DNA from: Archaeoglobus sp. JdFR-37
GTDB taxonomy: Archaea > Halobacteriota > Archaeoglobi > Archaeoglobales > Archaeoglobaceae
Length of the DNA stretch: 64,000 nucleotides
Assembly: GCA_002010215.1 (NCBI GenBank)
Contig: MTMY01000031.1
Span: forward strand, 1 to 64,000
Reading direction: 5' to 3'
Below, piece after piece: positions 1 through 8,252 of this stretch. The translations under genes were made by a program, and so were the position numbers. The number at the start of each line of letters is the position of its first letter. Positions within the stretch are counted from its first letter, which is position 1. The notes beneath the pieces were generated by a model, which saw only the letters and a program-made list of their open reading frames with translations, was not told the origin of the DNA and searched no databases.

Positions 1-258
1 GAAGAAATAGGCGAGAAGTTGGCATCCATCTCGGGAGTCTTCACCGTCTACTACGTACTCGGAGACTTCGACTTCATAGTCATCGCCAAAGCAAAGGATA
101 AAGAGGACCTCAAAAGGATTCTAAGAGAAATCCATGCAATAGACGGAGTTGTTAAAACAGGCACCCACTTTGTCGCCTCCACAATTAAGGAGGAAAAAAG
201 GTTGTTGGTGAATTATAATGACGAGGACCTTAAGAAACTCTTCTGTGAGCATAAGTGA
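1..258 (+). CDS. Lrp/AsnC ligand-binding (RAM) domain protein, 5' partial
   Basis: The reading frame is open from base 1, so the start lies outside the window. The visible 85 residues have the beta-alpha-beta-beta-alpha-beta pattern of the Lrp/AsnC C-terminal RAM domain: a strand ending in VYYVLGDFDFIVIAKAKD, a helix, then a strand with GVVKTGTHFV. In this family the domain binds amino acids and drives oligomer assembly of a DNA-binding regulator. No helix-turn-helix is visible because the N-terminus is cut off, so this may be a full regulator or a stand-alone RAM protein. The next gene overlaps its 3' end, which suggests co-transcription. Family call is fairly sure; the regulated target is unknown. 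Confidence 0.75.
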   Translation, partial: EEIGEKLASISGVFTVYYVLGDFDFIVIAKAKDKEDLKRILREIHAIDGVVKTGTHFVASTIKEEKRLLVNYNDEDLKKLFCEHK

Positions 259-1273
259 GCTCACACCCAAGAAGAGGTTTTTAAAGGCGCTGAAATTGAG
301 AAAAGTAGATAGGCCCCCGGTCCTTTCAGCAAATCAGACAGCAACCGTAGAGCAGATGGAGAGTCTGGGAATCTATTATAAAGATGCATATTCCGATCCA
401 GAAAAAATGGCAGCTCTGGCATCTGCAGCATGGGAGCAGATAGGCTTAGAGGGAGTTGGCGTCCCGTTTTGTCAGACTGTAGAGGCTGAGGTTTTTGGTT
501 TAGAGGTAAATTGGGGGAGGAAAAAGACCAGCATACCTGTTGTGTCTTTTAAAGGGTGTGTCGCTCCAGAAGGCATAGATGTTCCGGAAAATTTCTTGGA
601 GAGAGGGAGGATTCCTGTTGTTCTTGATGCAATAGAGAGTCTCAGCGAGAAGTATGGAGATGAAATACCGGTTTTAGGTCATGTAATAGGGCCTTTTTCC
701 CTAGCAGCCCACCTAGCTAACATGGAGAAGATTTTGAAGATGTCCATAAAGAGACCTGGGCTTGTAGAGGAGTTCACAGAGCTTGGCATGGATGCCATAG
801 CAGAATATGCCAGTGCCATGTTGGAAAGAGGGGCGGATGCCATAGTTATTGAAAATATGTTCGCATCTGTAGACATATTAGGGGTTAAGGGCTACATAAC
901 CTTCGCAAAGCCCTTTGACAAGGAATTGATAAGGAGGGTAAAAGGACCAACAATTCTTCACATCTGCGGTGATTGTACCAACATCATCGGTGAGATGGTA
1001 GAGACGGGTGCAACCTGTCTGAGTATAGATTCAAAAACAGATGCAAGGTATGCTGTGAAAGTATCGAGGAACAAGGCAGCTATTATGGGCAATGTCGATA
1101 CTGTATACACTTTAACTTTCGGAAAACCGCAAGATGTTGAAGCAGAGACGCTAAGATCAATAGAAGCTGGAATAGATATAATCGCTCCTGGATGCTCCCT
1201 GTCACCTCTCACACCCAACAGAAACGTCAGAGCAATGGTTGAAGCAGTGAAAAAGAGAAAGATATCCTTCTAA
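218..1273 (+). CDS. UroD/MtaA-family zinc methyltransferase (paralog 1)
   Basis: 351 residues of the uroporphyrinogen decarboxylase superfamily, MtaA/CmuA branch. The N-terminus carries the usual TPKKRFLKAL-type helix. Near residue 248 is the zinc motif H-x-C (LHICGDC), and near residue 325 is the third ligand in an APGC segment, as in methylcobamide:thiol methyltransferases. Such enzymes move a methyl group from a corrinoid protein to a thiol; no corrinoid protein is encoded in the window, so substrate and acceptor are unknown. The ATG at 218 has a GGTGA about 6 nt upstream and overlaps the previous gene by 41 nt; a GTG at 245 is an alternative that removes a non-conserved leader. A second paralog lies at 2358-3392 on the other strand. 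Confidence 0.8.
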   Translation: MTRTLRNSSVSISELTPKKRFLKALKLRKVDRPPVLSANQTATVEQMESLGIYYKDAYSDPEKMAALASAAWEQIGLEGVGVPFCQTVEAEVFGLEVNWGRKKTSIPVVSFKGCVAPEGIDVPENFLERGRIPVVLDAIESLSEKYGDEIPVLGHVIGPFSLAAHLANMEKILKMSIKRPGLVEEFTELGMDAIAEYASAMLERGADAIVIENMFASVDILGVKGYITFAKPFDKELIRRVKGPTILHICGDCTNIIGEMVETGATCLSIDSKTDARYAVKVSRNKAAIMGNVDTVYTLTFGKPQDVEAETLRSIEAGIDIIAPGCSLSPLTPNRNVRAMVEAVKKRKISF

Positions 1274-1330
1274 ACTAGGTTGGCTAGATAAACCGAAAAA
1301 CTTATACTGAGTCTTTTATAATGATCATTC

Positions 1331-1699
1331 ATGGAAGAGAAACTTATTTTTGTGTTGAGTAAAGGGCTGAACTACCCAGATATTGCAAGAACTACTCTAA
1401 TGGTGGCTGCCTTGAGTGCCAACATGGATGTAAAAACAATTCTGTTCTGTTTCCAAGATGGTGTTGAGATTATGGTCAAGGGGGCTCTGGATAATGAGGT
1501 AGAGGTGCCAGGAGTTCCAACTGTCAGACAACGCCTAAATGAAGCTATCGAAGCCGGAGTGGAAATTTATGTCTGCTCCCAGACACTGGTAGTCAGGAAC
1601 ATAAAAGAGGAAGACCTTATAGAACACGTTAAGGTAGCGGGAGCTGCAACGCTTGTTCATCTGGCACTTGACGCGAAAAATGTAATATGCATTGGCTAA
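1331..1699 (+). CDS. DsrE/DsrF-like sulfur relay protein
   Basis: 122 residues with the DsrE-like fold: an initial strand (KLIFVLSKGL), a helix with small residues, and a conserved cysteine in the VEIYVCSQ segment followed by the typical helix (NIKEEDLI). DsrE-family proteins carry or sense sulfur on this cysteine. Two further cysteines occur (ILFCF and the C-terminal VICIG). A TATA-like CTTATACT at 1301-1308 centres about 26 nt before the ATG and no Shine-Dalgarno is visible, which fits a leaderless transcript. It sits between two MtaA-like genes and near TusA-like and OsmC-like genes, which suggests sulfur or thiol handling. The exact partner is not known. Confidence 0.72.
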   Translation: MEEKLIFVLSKGLNYPDIARTTLMVAALSANMDVKTILFCFQDGVEIMVKGALDNEVEVPGVPTVRQRLNEAIEAGVEIYVCSQTLVVRNIKEEDLIEHVKVAGAATLVHLALDAKNVICIG

Positions 1700-1761
1700 A
1701 ATCTTGGCTTTTCTGATATATTTTCACTATGAAGACGAACACGTAAAAATAAAAGTTAAAA

Positions 1762-2295
1762 CTAAACAGTTCGTCTCGTTTCCAGCTTAACCTCCACATT
1801 CACAGGATTCTTCAGTGTATTTCCTACCGGGGAAGTCTTCACAACATCTTCGTGGAGCTTCTCAAGCTCTTCCTTGCTCACAGGTTCTTTCGTTTTCAGA
1901 AATACTCTGGCCCGGACATTGGTGAACCCCGGGGACACTTTCTCTGGGGGTTCCAAACCAAAGAATCCTGGAAGATCTATATCTCCCTCTACTTCCACCT
2001 CTACTTTATCCAACTGAATCCCCCGTACAGCAGCGTTCATGACATATCCGACAATTAAGCACGCTCCAAATGCTCCAAGAACCATTTCTACCATATTTGG
2101 AGCAGTATTTGTTCCTCCAAGATCTGCAGGCTCATCCATTTTTATAGTAAATTCTCTTATTCTGACTTCCTCTTTGAATCCACCTTTCCACTTGGCACTG
2201 GCTCTCCACAGAGTTTTTCCCAGCTCAGGATTTGCTTTTACTGCGTTCACTAGGCTCTTCAGGTATTCCACATCTACACCGTTTATTTCGGCCAT
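1762..2295 (-). CDS. OsmC-family protein
   Basis: 177 residues of the OsmC/Ohr superfamily, which includes thiol-dependent peroxidases. The first conserved cysteine is present at the start of the central helix (GACLIVGYVMNAA). The second conserved position, normally cysteine in a CPxxNTL motif, is serine here (TSPVGNTL), so the two-cysteine peroxidase cycle of Ohr cannot run in its usual form. Serine-containing OsmC-like proteins are known as a subgroup, so this is a subfamily trait more likely than damage. It lies 62 nt from the convergent DsrE-like gene. The substrate is unknown. Confidence 0.78.
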   Translation of the reverse strand: MAEINGVDVEYLKSLVNAVKANPELGKTLWRASAKWKGGFKEEVRIREFTIKMDEPADLGGTNTAPNMVEMVLGAFGACLIVGYVMNAAVRGIQLDKVEVEVEGDIDLPGFFGLEPPEKVSPGFTNVRARVFLKTKEPVSKEELEKLHEDVVKTSPVGNTLKNPVNVEVKLETRRTV

Positions 2296-2357
2296 AATGC
2301 ATTTTTCATTTTAAATTATTTATAGGTTATTCAGGTTGGACTGTTGCCACCTATATT

Positions 2358-3392
2358 TTATAACTTCACTTTTCTTGTTGATTTGATGAATGCTTGGATG
2401 TTCTCAAGAGAGACGCTGGGCGGGATGTCACATCCTGGGCAGAGAACGTAACCTCCACCCTCGGCCGCTGCTGAAATACAGTTTGTTGAGACTTCCTCTA
2501 CATATTCTGGAGTTCCATCGTTGAGAACCGTCACCGGGTCAACATTCCCCGCTATGCAGACCACGCCCTGCAACTCCTTTTTGGCGAAGGCAAGATCTAC
2601 CTTGTGATCCAAACTGAAACATCCCGGTTTACTTTCTGCTATTTCATGCAATTTGTCGCTGGTATCACCGCATATGTGCAGAAATGTGGTAACTCCCCTC
2701 TTTTTGAATTCCCCTATAACTTTCTCCAATGCCGGTAGTGCAAATTCTAAGAAGTGTTTCCTGGAAATAAGGTCACCACTTGCAGTGGGGTCTGCGATAC
2801 TTATGGCATCCATCCCAACGTCTTTTACCAAAGGTTCGTAGAACGCCATAATAAGGTCTGTAGCAAACTCTATGACTTTCTGTGCGAACTCTTTGTTCTT
2901 ATAAACATCCTTCATGAGCTGTTCCACACCTCTGAGGTTTCCGGCCTTGGTGAAAGGTCCCCAAGATGTTGTACCGACAAGGTACCTATCACCGATTTGC
3001 TCATGGACTATTTCTGAAGCTTTCCAGATCGTCTGAATTGCTTCATTCTCGTGGATTTTCTCTATCTCTAGGGATTCCAGATCTTCAGGCGAGTGAATTA
3101 TCGGTCCCTCCAGGTCTGGGGCACCTATGTGTCTGACTTTGATTTTTCCCCCAATTGCCGCAGCAAGGAAATTGTTGTAACCAGAACCCGGATAGACCAT
3201 ATCTGATTGCAGAATGTCGGCGGTTTTCATTATAAGCTCGGCATATTCCTGGGGTTTACCTATGTAATATAGAAAATCCTTTCCAGAATTTTTGATTGTC
3301 CACATTCCTCCCCCAAAGATTACTGCAGGAACTCTTTCTGGAGTTTCAAGCTCAAAAGCTTCAAGAAGTATATCCTTTGGGTGCAATTTCAT
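2358..3392 (-). CDS. UroD/MtaA-family zinc methyltransferase (paralog 2)
   Basis: About 344 residues of the same superfamily as the gene at 218-1273. It has the N-terminal PKDILLEAF helix, the zinc motif TFLHICGDT and the downstream CPGCDIPP segment that supplies the third zinc ligand, and it is full length for MtaA/MtbA/CmuA-type proteins. The likely role is methyl transfer between a corrinoid protein and a thiol. The reading frame also allows a GTG at 3395, but that codon lies inside the purine-rich AGAGGTG; the adjacent ATG at 3392 is the better start. The sequence differs strongly from the first paralog, so this is not a recent tandem duplication. No corrinoid protein is adjacent. Confidence 0.82.
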   Translation of the reverse strand: MKLHPKDILLEAFELETPERVPAVIFGGGMWTIKNSGKDFLYYIGKPQEYAELIMKTADILQSDMVYPGSGYNNFLAAAIGGKIKVRHIGAPDLEGPIIHSPEDLESLEIEKIHENEAIQTIWKASEIVHEQIGDRYLVGTTSWGPFTKAGNLRGVEQLMKDVYKNKEFAQKVIEFATDLIMAFYEPLVKDVGMDAISIADPTASGDLISRKHFLEFALPALEKVIGEFKKRGVTTFLHICGDTSDKLHEIAESKPGCFSLDHKVDLAFAKKELQGVVCIAGNVDPVTVLNDGTPEYVEEVSTNCISAAAEGGGYVLCPGCDIPPSVSLENIQAFIKSTRKVKL

Positions 3393-3458
3393 CACCTCTG
3401 TTCAATAACAAAACTAATAATTCATCCCAAATATTAATTAAAAAATTTTATAACAAAA

Positions 3459-3875
3459 TTAGCCTCTGAATTCAGGAGGCTTGAGGTACTCCCAATCCTC
3501 TCCCTTCCTGTACTTCTGAGCGATTTCCAGAGTCTTCGCAGCATATTCAAATGCATATGGGATACCGGGGTTGTTGGGATAGAAACCGGCTCCTATGAAT
3601 CCGACAGCAACAGCTTCAAGAATCTCCTCATCTGTTGCTCCAGCCTCAATGGCAGCAATCACATGGACTATACATCTGGGTGATGCAGTGGCAACACCTA
3701 TGGCTGTGAACATCAACTCCTTTATTTTTCTCTCTAATGCACCATCTCCCCATATCTCTTCATAAAAGTCCGCAAATTTCTTTGCTGCCTCTGGCCATAC
3801 TTCACATATAGGCTTCAGAAATCTTGGCATCAGTTTCATCTTTTCCTTCACATACTCCTCACACTCGTTTCCCAT
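3459..3875 (-). CDS. Carboxymuconolactone decarboxylase-like (AhpD fold) protein
   Basis: 138 residues with the all-helical CMD/AhpD fold. The core segment has one cysteine and a following histidine (SPRCIVHVIAAIEAGA), with the usual EAGATDEEI continuation, but it lacks the CxxC pair of AhpD peroxidases. The start is set at ATG 3875 because a strong GGGGGAGGAG lies about 10 nt upstream; the longer frame to 3905 would read through this site. The name covers decarboxylases, peroxidase partners and many uncharacterised redox proteins, so the reaction cannot be assigned. Its place beside OsmC-like and thiol-methyltransferase genes suggests a redox role (inference). Confidence 0.78.
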   Translation of the reverse strand: MGNECEEYVKEKMKLMPRFLKPICEVWPEAAKKFADFYEEIWGDGALERKIKELMFTAIGVATASPRCIVHVIAAIEAGATDEEILEAVAVGFIGAGFYPNNPGIPYAFEYAAKTLEIAQKYRKGEDWEYLKPPEFRG

Positions 3876-4240
3876 ATTCTCACTCTCCTCCCCCTTTGTC
3901 TGCAATTATAATTTTTAATAACAATATTTAAGCTTTTCTCTCAAAGACTTCAGTCAAAATTATATTTCGTTCCTCATTTTTGGGGAATTGTTGGATAATA
4001 TCCAAAACTGATGTGGAGACATTGTGAAATGAGTTAAAATTACTATAGAAACATTCTATTAATTTAATTAAAATTGGAAATGATAATATCCATCTACTCT
4101 ATACACCCAGCTGGATGATGCGTAGGGGATGGAAGGGCTAGATGCTGTACTATCTCTTGTAAAGCGGTAAGCTTTCCATATGGTACCTAGGGTGAAGAGT
4201 ATGATGGTGAAATATTGGAAGATTGTGAACATGAATTCCA
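3876..4240. other. Intergenic stretch, no gene recognised
   Basis: 365 bases without a convincing reading frame. The left part (about 3905-4080) is AT-rich and probably holds the promoter of the CMD-like gene. The part from about 4085 to 4200 is richer in G and C than the flanks. I looked for tRNA, box C/D and H/ACA patterns there and did not find a complete one; a degraded gene or an unrecognised RNA remains possible. Confidence 0.4.
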
Positions 4241-4462
4241 TCACTTCACCTTTTTGAGGACAAATCGTATCTGATCCTCATCCCTGTTGCAATCTAACAC
4301 TATGATCCCTGCCCTTTCAGCCCATAGGGGTATGTCAATTATTGTCCCTGGGTCTGTTGTCAAAACCTCCACTTCAATTCCAACTTCCACATTCTTCATT
4401 TCTTGCTTGAGCTTCAAAAGGGGTTCCGGGCAGGTTAAACCCCTGAGGTCAATAATTGTCAT
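4241..4462 (-). CDS. TusA/SirA-like sulfur carrier protein
   Basis: 73 residues, the normal size of TusA-like proteins. The diagnostic CPxP motif is present near residue 11 (LTCPEPLL); the cysteine forms a persulfide in characterised homologs. The rest follows the family's two-layer fold, with the DPGTIIDIPLWAERAG segment in the usual place. In archaea such proteins carry sulfur for thiolation or for dissimilatory sulfur metabolism. The neighbourhood also contains a DsrE-like gene, which often works with TusA. The start ATG follows directly on the TusA pattern (MTIIDLRGLTCPEP). Confidence 0.85.
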   Translation of the reverse strand: MTIIDLRGLTCPEPLLKLKQEMKNVEVGIEVEVLTTDPGTIIDIPLWAERAGIIVLDCNRDEDQIRFVLKKVK

Positions 4463-4685
4463 GGATAATGGTTACCGAATATCAAAATAAAAATGTTTTG
4501 GTAATTGCTGAATTTTGTCCAATATTTTTAGAAGAAAGAGCAACAAAATATAACTTTATTGGGTATTGTTTAGATGAATATCAAAAGTTTGTGGTGGTTA
4601 ATGGGCGGATATTTGACAGAATGTGGTGACCCCGAATATAAATTGGAGGAAAAAATTGAGAATAGATTTTGGTTTAATCCTGTTC

Positions 4686-4988
4686 CTACTCTCTTTCGAC
4701 CTCAAAGGTAAAGAACTTTTCAACGTTAAGCCCTAATTCAATTTCTGCAGTCTTCAGAACCATCCATGGAATTATGCATGTTGAGTGTCTGATATCTGCC
4801 AGTTTGTAAACTGGGTTGTCAGGGATTTTGGTTAAAACACTTTTCGCATCAAGCAGAGGTAGTTTTTCTCCAAATTTATTTACATCTGGGCATTCTGATT
4901 CAATATATACCTTAACTCTGCCCCCCTCTTTTTTTACGCGAATCACTGTTAGATAACCGCAGGGCTGATCTCTAACTATAACATTCAT
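4686..4988 (-). CDS. Conserved small cysteine-containing protein, function unknown
   Basis: 100 residues, predicted soluble, alternating strand and helix, with three cysteines (about residues 10, 33 and 71). Cys33 lies in SECPDV and Cys71 in RHSTCIIPW. I do not recognise a named family with certainty; small proteins of this type occur near UroD/MtaA-family genes in anaerobes, which matches the context here, but I cannot confirm the family. The cysteines could bind a metal or a sulfur group. It is separated by 223 nt from the TusA-like gene, so it may have its own promoter. Confidence 0.6.
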   Translation of the reverse strand: MNVIVRDQPCGYLTVIRVKKEGGRVKVYIESECPDVNKFGEKLPLLDAKSVLTKIPDNPVYKLADIRHSTCIIPWMVLKTAEIELGLNVEKFFTFEVERE

Positions 4989-5199
4989 GCTATTAAATTA
5001 GAATATTAAATAAAAATCTTGCGGGATTGTGAAATCGAAGTTAAAAACACACCTGACTGAAATTTTCATCTTTTGATAGGCTTCGTTAGCATGCTGAGGA
5101 TTCTTTAATACTCCAATATTCACGTTACACGTCCAATTCCGTCCAATTCTTCCAAAAAATTTAGGGAGAAACTACAAAAAGACTGAAATAAATGTCTCA

Positions 5200-5481
5200 A
5201 TGATGAGTGTTGAGAAGTGGGTAAAGGCCAGCACCCTTGAAGAGAGTGAGGAATACCACAAGAGGTACAATTACGCTGTAACCAACTCTATCAGAAGGAA
5301 AATTCTCAGACTCATAGATGAAGGGAAAACTGAGGAAGAAATAATGTCGATACTCGGTTTATCGGAACAGCAACTCCGGTATCATTTGAAAGTCCTTGAA
5401 TGGGGATTCTGTATTGAAAAGAAAGGTGACAGATGGGTCATAACAAAAGAAGGAAAAATAATTGACAGAATTAAAGGCTGA
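5200..5481 (+). CDS. Winged helix-turn-helix protein
   Basis: 93 residues forming a single ArsR-like winged helix domain: a first helix (NSIRRKILRLIDEG), the helix-turn-helix (TEEEIMSILGLSEQQLRYHLKVLEW) and a wing ending in KGDRWVITKEGK. No sensor domain or cysteine metal site is present, so it is a small DNA-binding regulator or a DNA-associated protein. It is the only plus-strand gene between the sulfur/methyl cluster and the repair operon and might control the divergent cluster to its left (inference). Start at ATG 5200 or the adjacent ATG 5203. Confidence 0.75.
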   Translation: MMSVEKWVKASTLEESEEYHKRYNYAVTNSIRRKILRLIDEGKTEEEIMSILGLSEQQLRYHLKVLEWGFCIEKKGDRWVITKEGKIIDRIKG

Positions 5482-5520
5482 TAGGATTTTTATCTCTTGG
5501 GTATAAATTATGAATTCTGA

Positions 5521-6153
5521 CTATTTCCGCCTCAGAATATAATAGTACTCTCTTCTATCTTCTGATTTTTCAAAACTCACCATGTCTAAAATCTCAGGGA
5601 TTCCAGTGTGATCAATGTGGTTGTTTTTTGATACGAACAGAACTTTGCCTGATGTTTTTAGCTTGGAGACAAATCTCAGAAGAACAGTTATTGCATCCTC
5701 TGGCTCTAGTGTCAGATCGCATAATATAACATCCAGATCTGGAAGCTTGGAGGTATCAAATTTGAACGCGTCATCGATAAAGATTCTGATGTTGGATCTC
5801 TCAGCTTCAACTCTTCTGAGCCGTTCTTCAAACTCTCTGCTGAACTCTATACCGAAAACAAACTTTGCCTTTTCGCTGGCATACATAACGAATCCGCCAG
5901 CACTGCTGCCTAGGTCAAGAACCACGTCATTTTCTGAAATCAAATTGAACTTTTCATCCAGCATTTTGAGCTTGTAATAACCTCTGGGCCTCCCACCTCC
6001 TAGTACCTCAATCTTCTCGTTCCCTCTGATGTCGCGGGATGGTTTTCTCATAATTTTTCCGTTGACTTTAACCAATCCCTTTTTTATCGCTTCTTTGGCC
6101 ATCGATCTCGATTCGAAATATCCTTGTTTGTAAAGAAAGATGTCGAGTCTCAT
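5521..6153 (-). CDS. S4-domain plus FtsJ-like (TlyA-type) RNA methyltransferase
   Basis: 210 residues. Residues 1-60 form an S4 RNA-binding domain (MRLDIFLYKQGYFESRSMAKEAI pattern split by helices, with GLVKVNGK). The rest is an FtsJ-like Rossmann methyltransferase with the SAM loop VVLDLGSSAGGF. This order matches TlyA proteins, which 2'-O-methylate rRNA in bacteria. ATG 6153 is chosen because it begins exactly at the S4 domain and leaves the upstream herA stop (6173) intact. It is the last gene of the mre11-herA strand run, 19 nt after herA, so co-transcription is likely, but a repair role is not implied. Confidence 0.78.
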   Translation of the reverse strand: MRLDIFLYKQGYFESRSMAKEAIKKGLVKVNGKIMRKPSRDIRGNEKIEVLGGGRPRGYYKLKMLDEKFNLISENDVVLDLGSSAGGFVMYASEKAKFVFGIEFSREFEERLRRVEAERSNIRIFIDDAFKFDTSKLPDLDVILCDLTLEPEDAITVLLRFVSKLKTSGKVLFVSKNNHIDHTGIPEILDMVSFEKSEDRREYYYILRRK

Positions 6154-6172
6154 GCATCCAGACGGAGTCAGT

Positions 6173-7741
6173 CTATTCCCAGAAGAGTTTCGTTTCCTTA
6201 ACCTTAACCACAGGCTTCTCTTCAACTCCCCCTCTCTCCCTCCACTTTATCCACTCTGATGGCGCGTCCTTGCTGATACCTCCATGGCTGGTGAGCCTCT
6301 TTCTGACCCTTATCAGCACCGGTGCATTGATTGCCACTCCTGCTACAAGAGCTTGCCCCTTTGTCAGCCCTGGAAGCTCGTCTATCATTTCTCTCCCTAT
6401 GCTCTCAACGCTGCTCCTGATGTTGTCCTGATCTGCAGGATTGACAATGCGCATAATAATTTGAGTCATGCACTGGCTCAGGATGTCGGAATCTATTTTG
6501 GACGGTCTCTGGCTGATGAGACAGACACCAACACCAAACTTTCTACCTTCACTCAGAATGGTTTTTAGCACGGGGTAGCTCCTGGAATCTCTGGAAGCAA
6601 ATCTGTGGGCTTCCTCCACCACAACAAAAACAGGATAGTCTAATTTCTCCCCACTCTGTCCTTTTTCAGCATTTATTCTGGCTTTCAGTATTCTTTTCAG
6701 CAGAACACTTACAAGGACCTGCTGCTCGATATCGCTCAGCTCTGTTAGCTGGAGAACGCTTGCCTGTCCTGGCTTAAGCAACTCCTTCAACTCTATATGC
6801 TCGTAATCGTCGATGACGTCTATCTCCTCAATATATCTTCTTATTCTCCATCGTATTGCTTGGGCAGTGGTGGCAGCATCGCTGCCAGCATTCGCTTCTA
6901 TGAGCTCCATCAGCTCCTTCGCTGTGAATTTGGTCCCTTCAAGCTCCCTGAAAGCCCTGCTGAGTAGTGCCTCCATTTTCTCCGTCAGCCCTGGGAGAAG
7001 ATTGAGGAGCTCATCATATTCAAGCTCTGAAAGCCTTATTTTAATCTCGTCCTTCCCGAAAATCCTGATTAGTGGTCTGTAACCTGCTGAATTGAACTCT
7101 TTTCTGCCCTCAAGCTCCTTGAGGGTGTGATACTCACCATGGGGGTCGAGAATCAGGACTGCTCCGCTGTTGTAAGGCTTGAGGAGTTCTTCTATGAGAA
7201 CTCCGGCCAAATAGCTCTTCCCGCTGCCAGTAGATGCCAAAATGCACAAGTGTTCACTCGTAACGAGTGAAGCGTCGAGAACTACAGCAACATCTTCATC
7301 ACGGTTGAGGAGGTAGCCAATGTGTATCGAGCCAACATCTCCAGCCTTCTTCTTCATTAGGACTTCCTGAATTGTTTCCGCTTCTGCCAAAAAGACTGGC
7401 TGCCCTGGTTTTGGTGGAATTCTGGGGTTAATGAAGCCCATTGCTTGGTCAAAGTAACCCATAATCATGGCAGTCATTTCAAAAAGCTCGAACTCTCTGT
7501 TGCTAAGGCCAAGAACTCTTACAATTTTTTCAGGTGGGACACTGGGTTTTGAGAGGTATAGGTCTGGATAAAGGCGGAGAGGATGGCGCTTCGTAATCCT
7601 GCAGATTATTTTCCGGCTATTCAACAGGTAATAGATGAATTCCCCGCTTTTCAAGTTGTCCTTGTCGGGTGTTATAAATTTGAATTCCAGAGGAGTCTCT
7701 CCAGGCCCTTTAACGAGCCCCACGGGTTGCAAGCCACTCAC
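6173..7741 (-). CDS. herA: HerA DNA translocase/helicase
   Basis: 522 residues. An N-terminal HAS-barrel-like region (about 1-90) is followed by a RecA/FtsK-type ATPase with Walker A TGSGKS at 171-176 and Walker B FVVVEEAH at 372-379. HerA forms a hexamer that, with the NurA nuclease, resects DNA ends for Mre11-Rad50-dependent homologous recombination. The GTG start at 7741 is supported by GAGGTG six nt upstream, which overlaps the stop of the preceding gene. It lies in the order mre11-rad50-nurA-(unknown)-herA, so the whole end-resection machine is one operon. Confidence 0.95.
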   Translation of the reverse strand: MSGLQPVGLVKGPGETPLEFKFITPDKDNLKSGEFIYYLLNSRKIICRITKRHPLRLYPDLYLSKPSVPPEKIVRVLGLSNREFELFEMTAMIMGYFDQAMGFINPRIPPKPGQPVFLAEAETIQEVLMKKKAGDVGSIHIGYLLNRDEDVAVVLDASLVTSEHLCILASTGSGKSYLAGVLIEELLKPYNSGAVLILDPHGEYHTLKELEGRKEFNSAGYRPLIRIFGKDEIKIRLSELEYDELLNLLPGLTEKMEALLSRAFRELEGTKFTAKELMELIEANAGSDAATTAQAIRWRIRRYIEEIDVIDDYEHIELKELLKPGQASVLQLTELSDIEQQVLVSVLLKRILKARINAEKGQSGEKLDYPVFVVVEEAHRFASRDSRSYPVLKTILSEGRKFGVGVCLISQRPSKIDSDILSQCMTQIIMRIVNPADQDNIRSSVESIGREMIDELPGLTKGQALVAGVAINAPVLIRVRKRLTSHGGISKDAPSEWIKWRERGGVEEKPVVKVKETKLFWE

Positions 7742-7748
7742 AACTCAT

Positions 7749-8252
7749 TCACCTCAACTGCATTTTTTTCATTATGGCGTACTCTACTTCGCACATCAGT
7801 ATATCAAGAAGCTCCTTCTCTTCGGGAATTATCCTCATCAGCCTCTCTAAGAGTCTTTTAATCACACTAATATCTGCTCTATCTACTAGCTGGAGCAAAT
7901 AGGGTATGCTAAACCCATTGCCGCTCTGACCGCTCTGCATGTGTAAGCTTCTTATCTCATCATCACTGAGAACCACAACATCATCTCCGATCTCCGGTGT
8001 TCTTACAGGGTCTGAAAGTTTAAGATCGCATAAAGTGATACATTCCGCTATTTTCTTGACCTCAACGACATCTGGCATGAATCTTTTTATTTCATCCACG
8101 TCATACTTGCTCAAATAGCTGACGAATTCCGGCTCTTCTATCCGTAAACCCTTAACAAGCCCGATGAGATCTCCACATCTGATAAAATCTCCTATTTGAA
8201 GTTCTCCTTCTACATCAAACTCTCTAAACCCTTTAACTGCTACAACCTTCAT
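7749..8252 (-). CDS. Uncharacterised protein between nurA and herA
   Basis: 167 residues. The start ATG 8252 overlaps the nurA stop by 4 nt (ATGA) and has a GGTGAT just upstream; a longer frame to 8273 is less likely. The N-terminal 50 residues (EGELQIGDFIRCGDLIGLVKGL) look like a small beta barrel, similar in style to the HAS barrel of HerA, and the C-terminal half is helical (SIPYLLQLVDRADISVIKRLLERLMRI). I do not recognise a named family. Tight coupling on both sides (4-nt overlap, 7-nt gap) suggests a subunit or regulator of the HerA-NurA machine (inference). Confidence 0.75.
   Translation of the reverse strand: MKVVAVKGFREFDVEGELQIGDFIRCGDLIGLVKGLRIEEPEFVSYLSKYDVDEIKRFMPDVVEVKKIAECITLCDLKLSDPVRTPEIGDDVVVLSDDEIRSLHMQSGQSGNGFSIPYLLQLVDRADISVIKRLLERLMRIIPEEKELLDILMCEVEYAIMKKMQLR

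Noticed and set aside
4085..4200. GC-richer block tested as a box C/D or H/ACA RNA
   Set aside because: A TGATG-like box is present but no matching box D, kink-turn or ACA was found.
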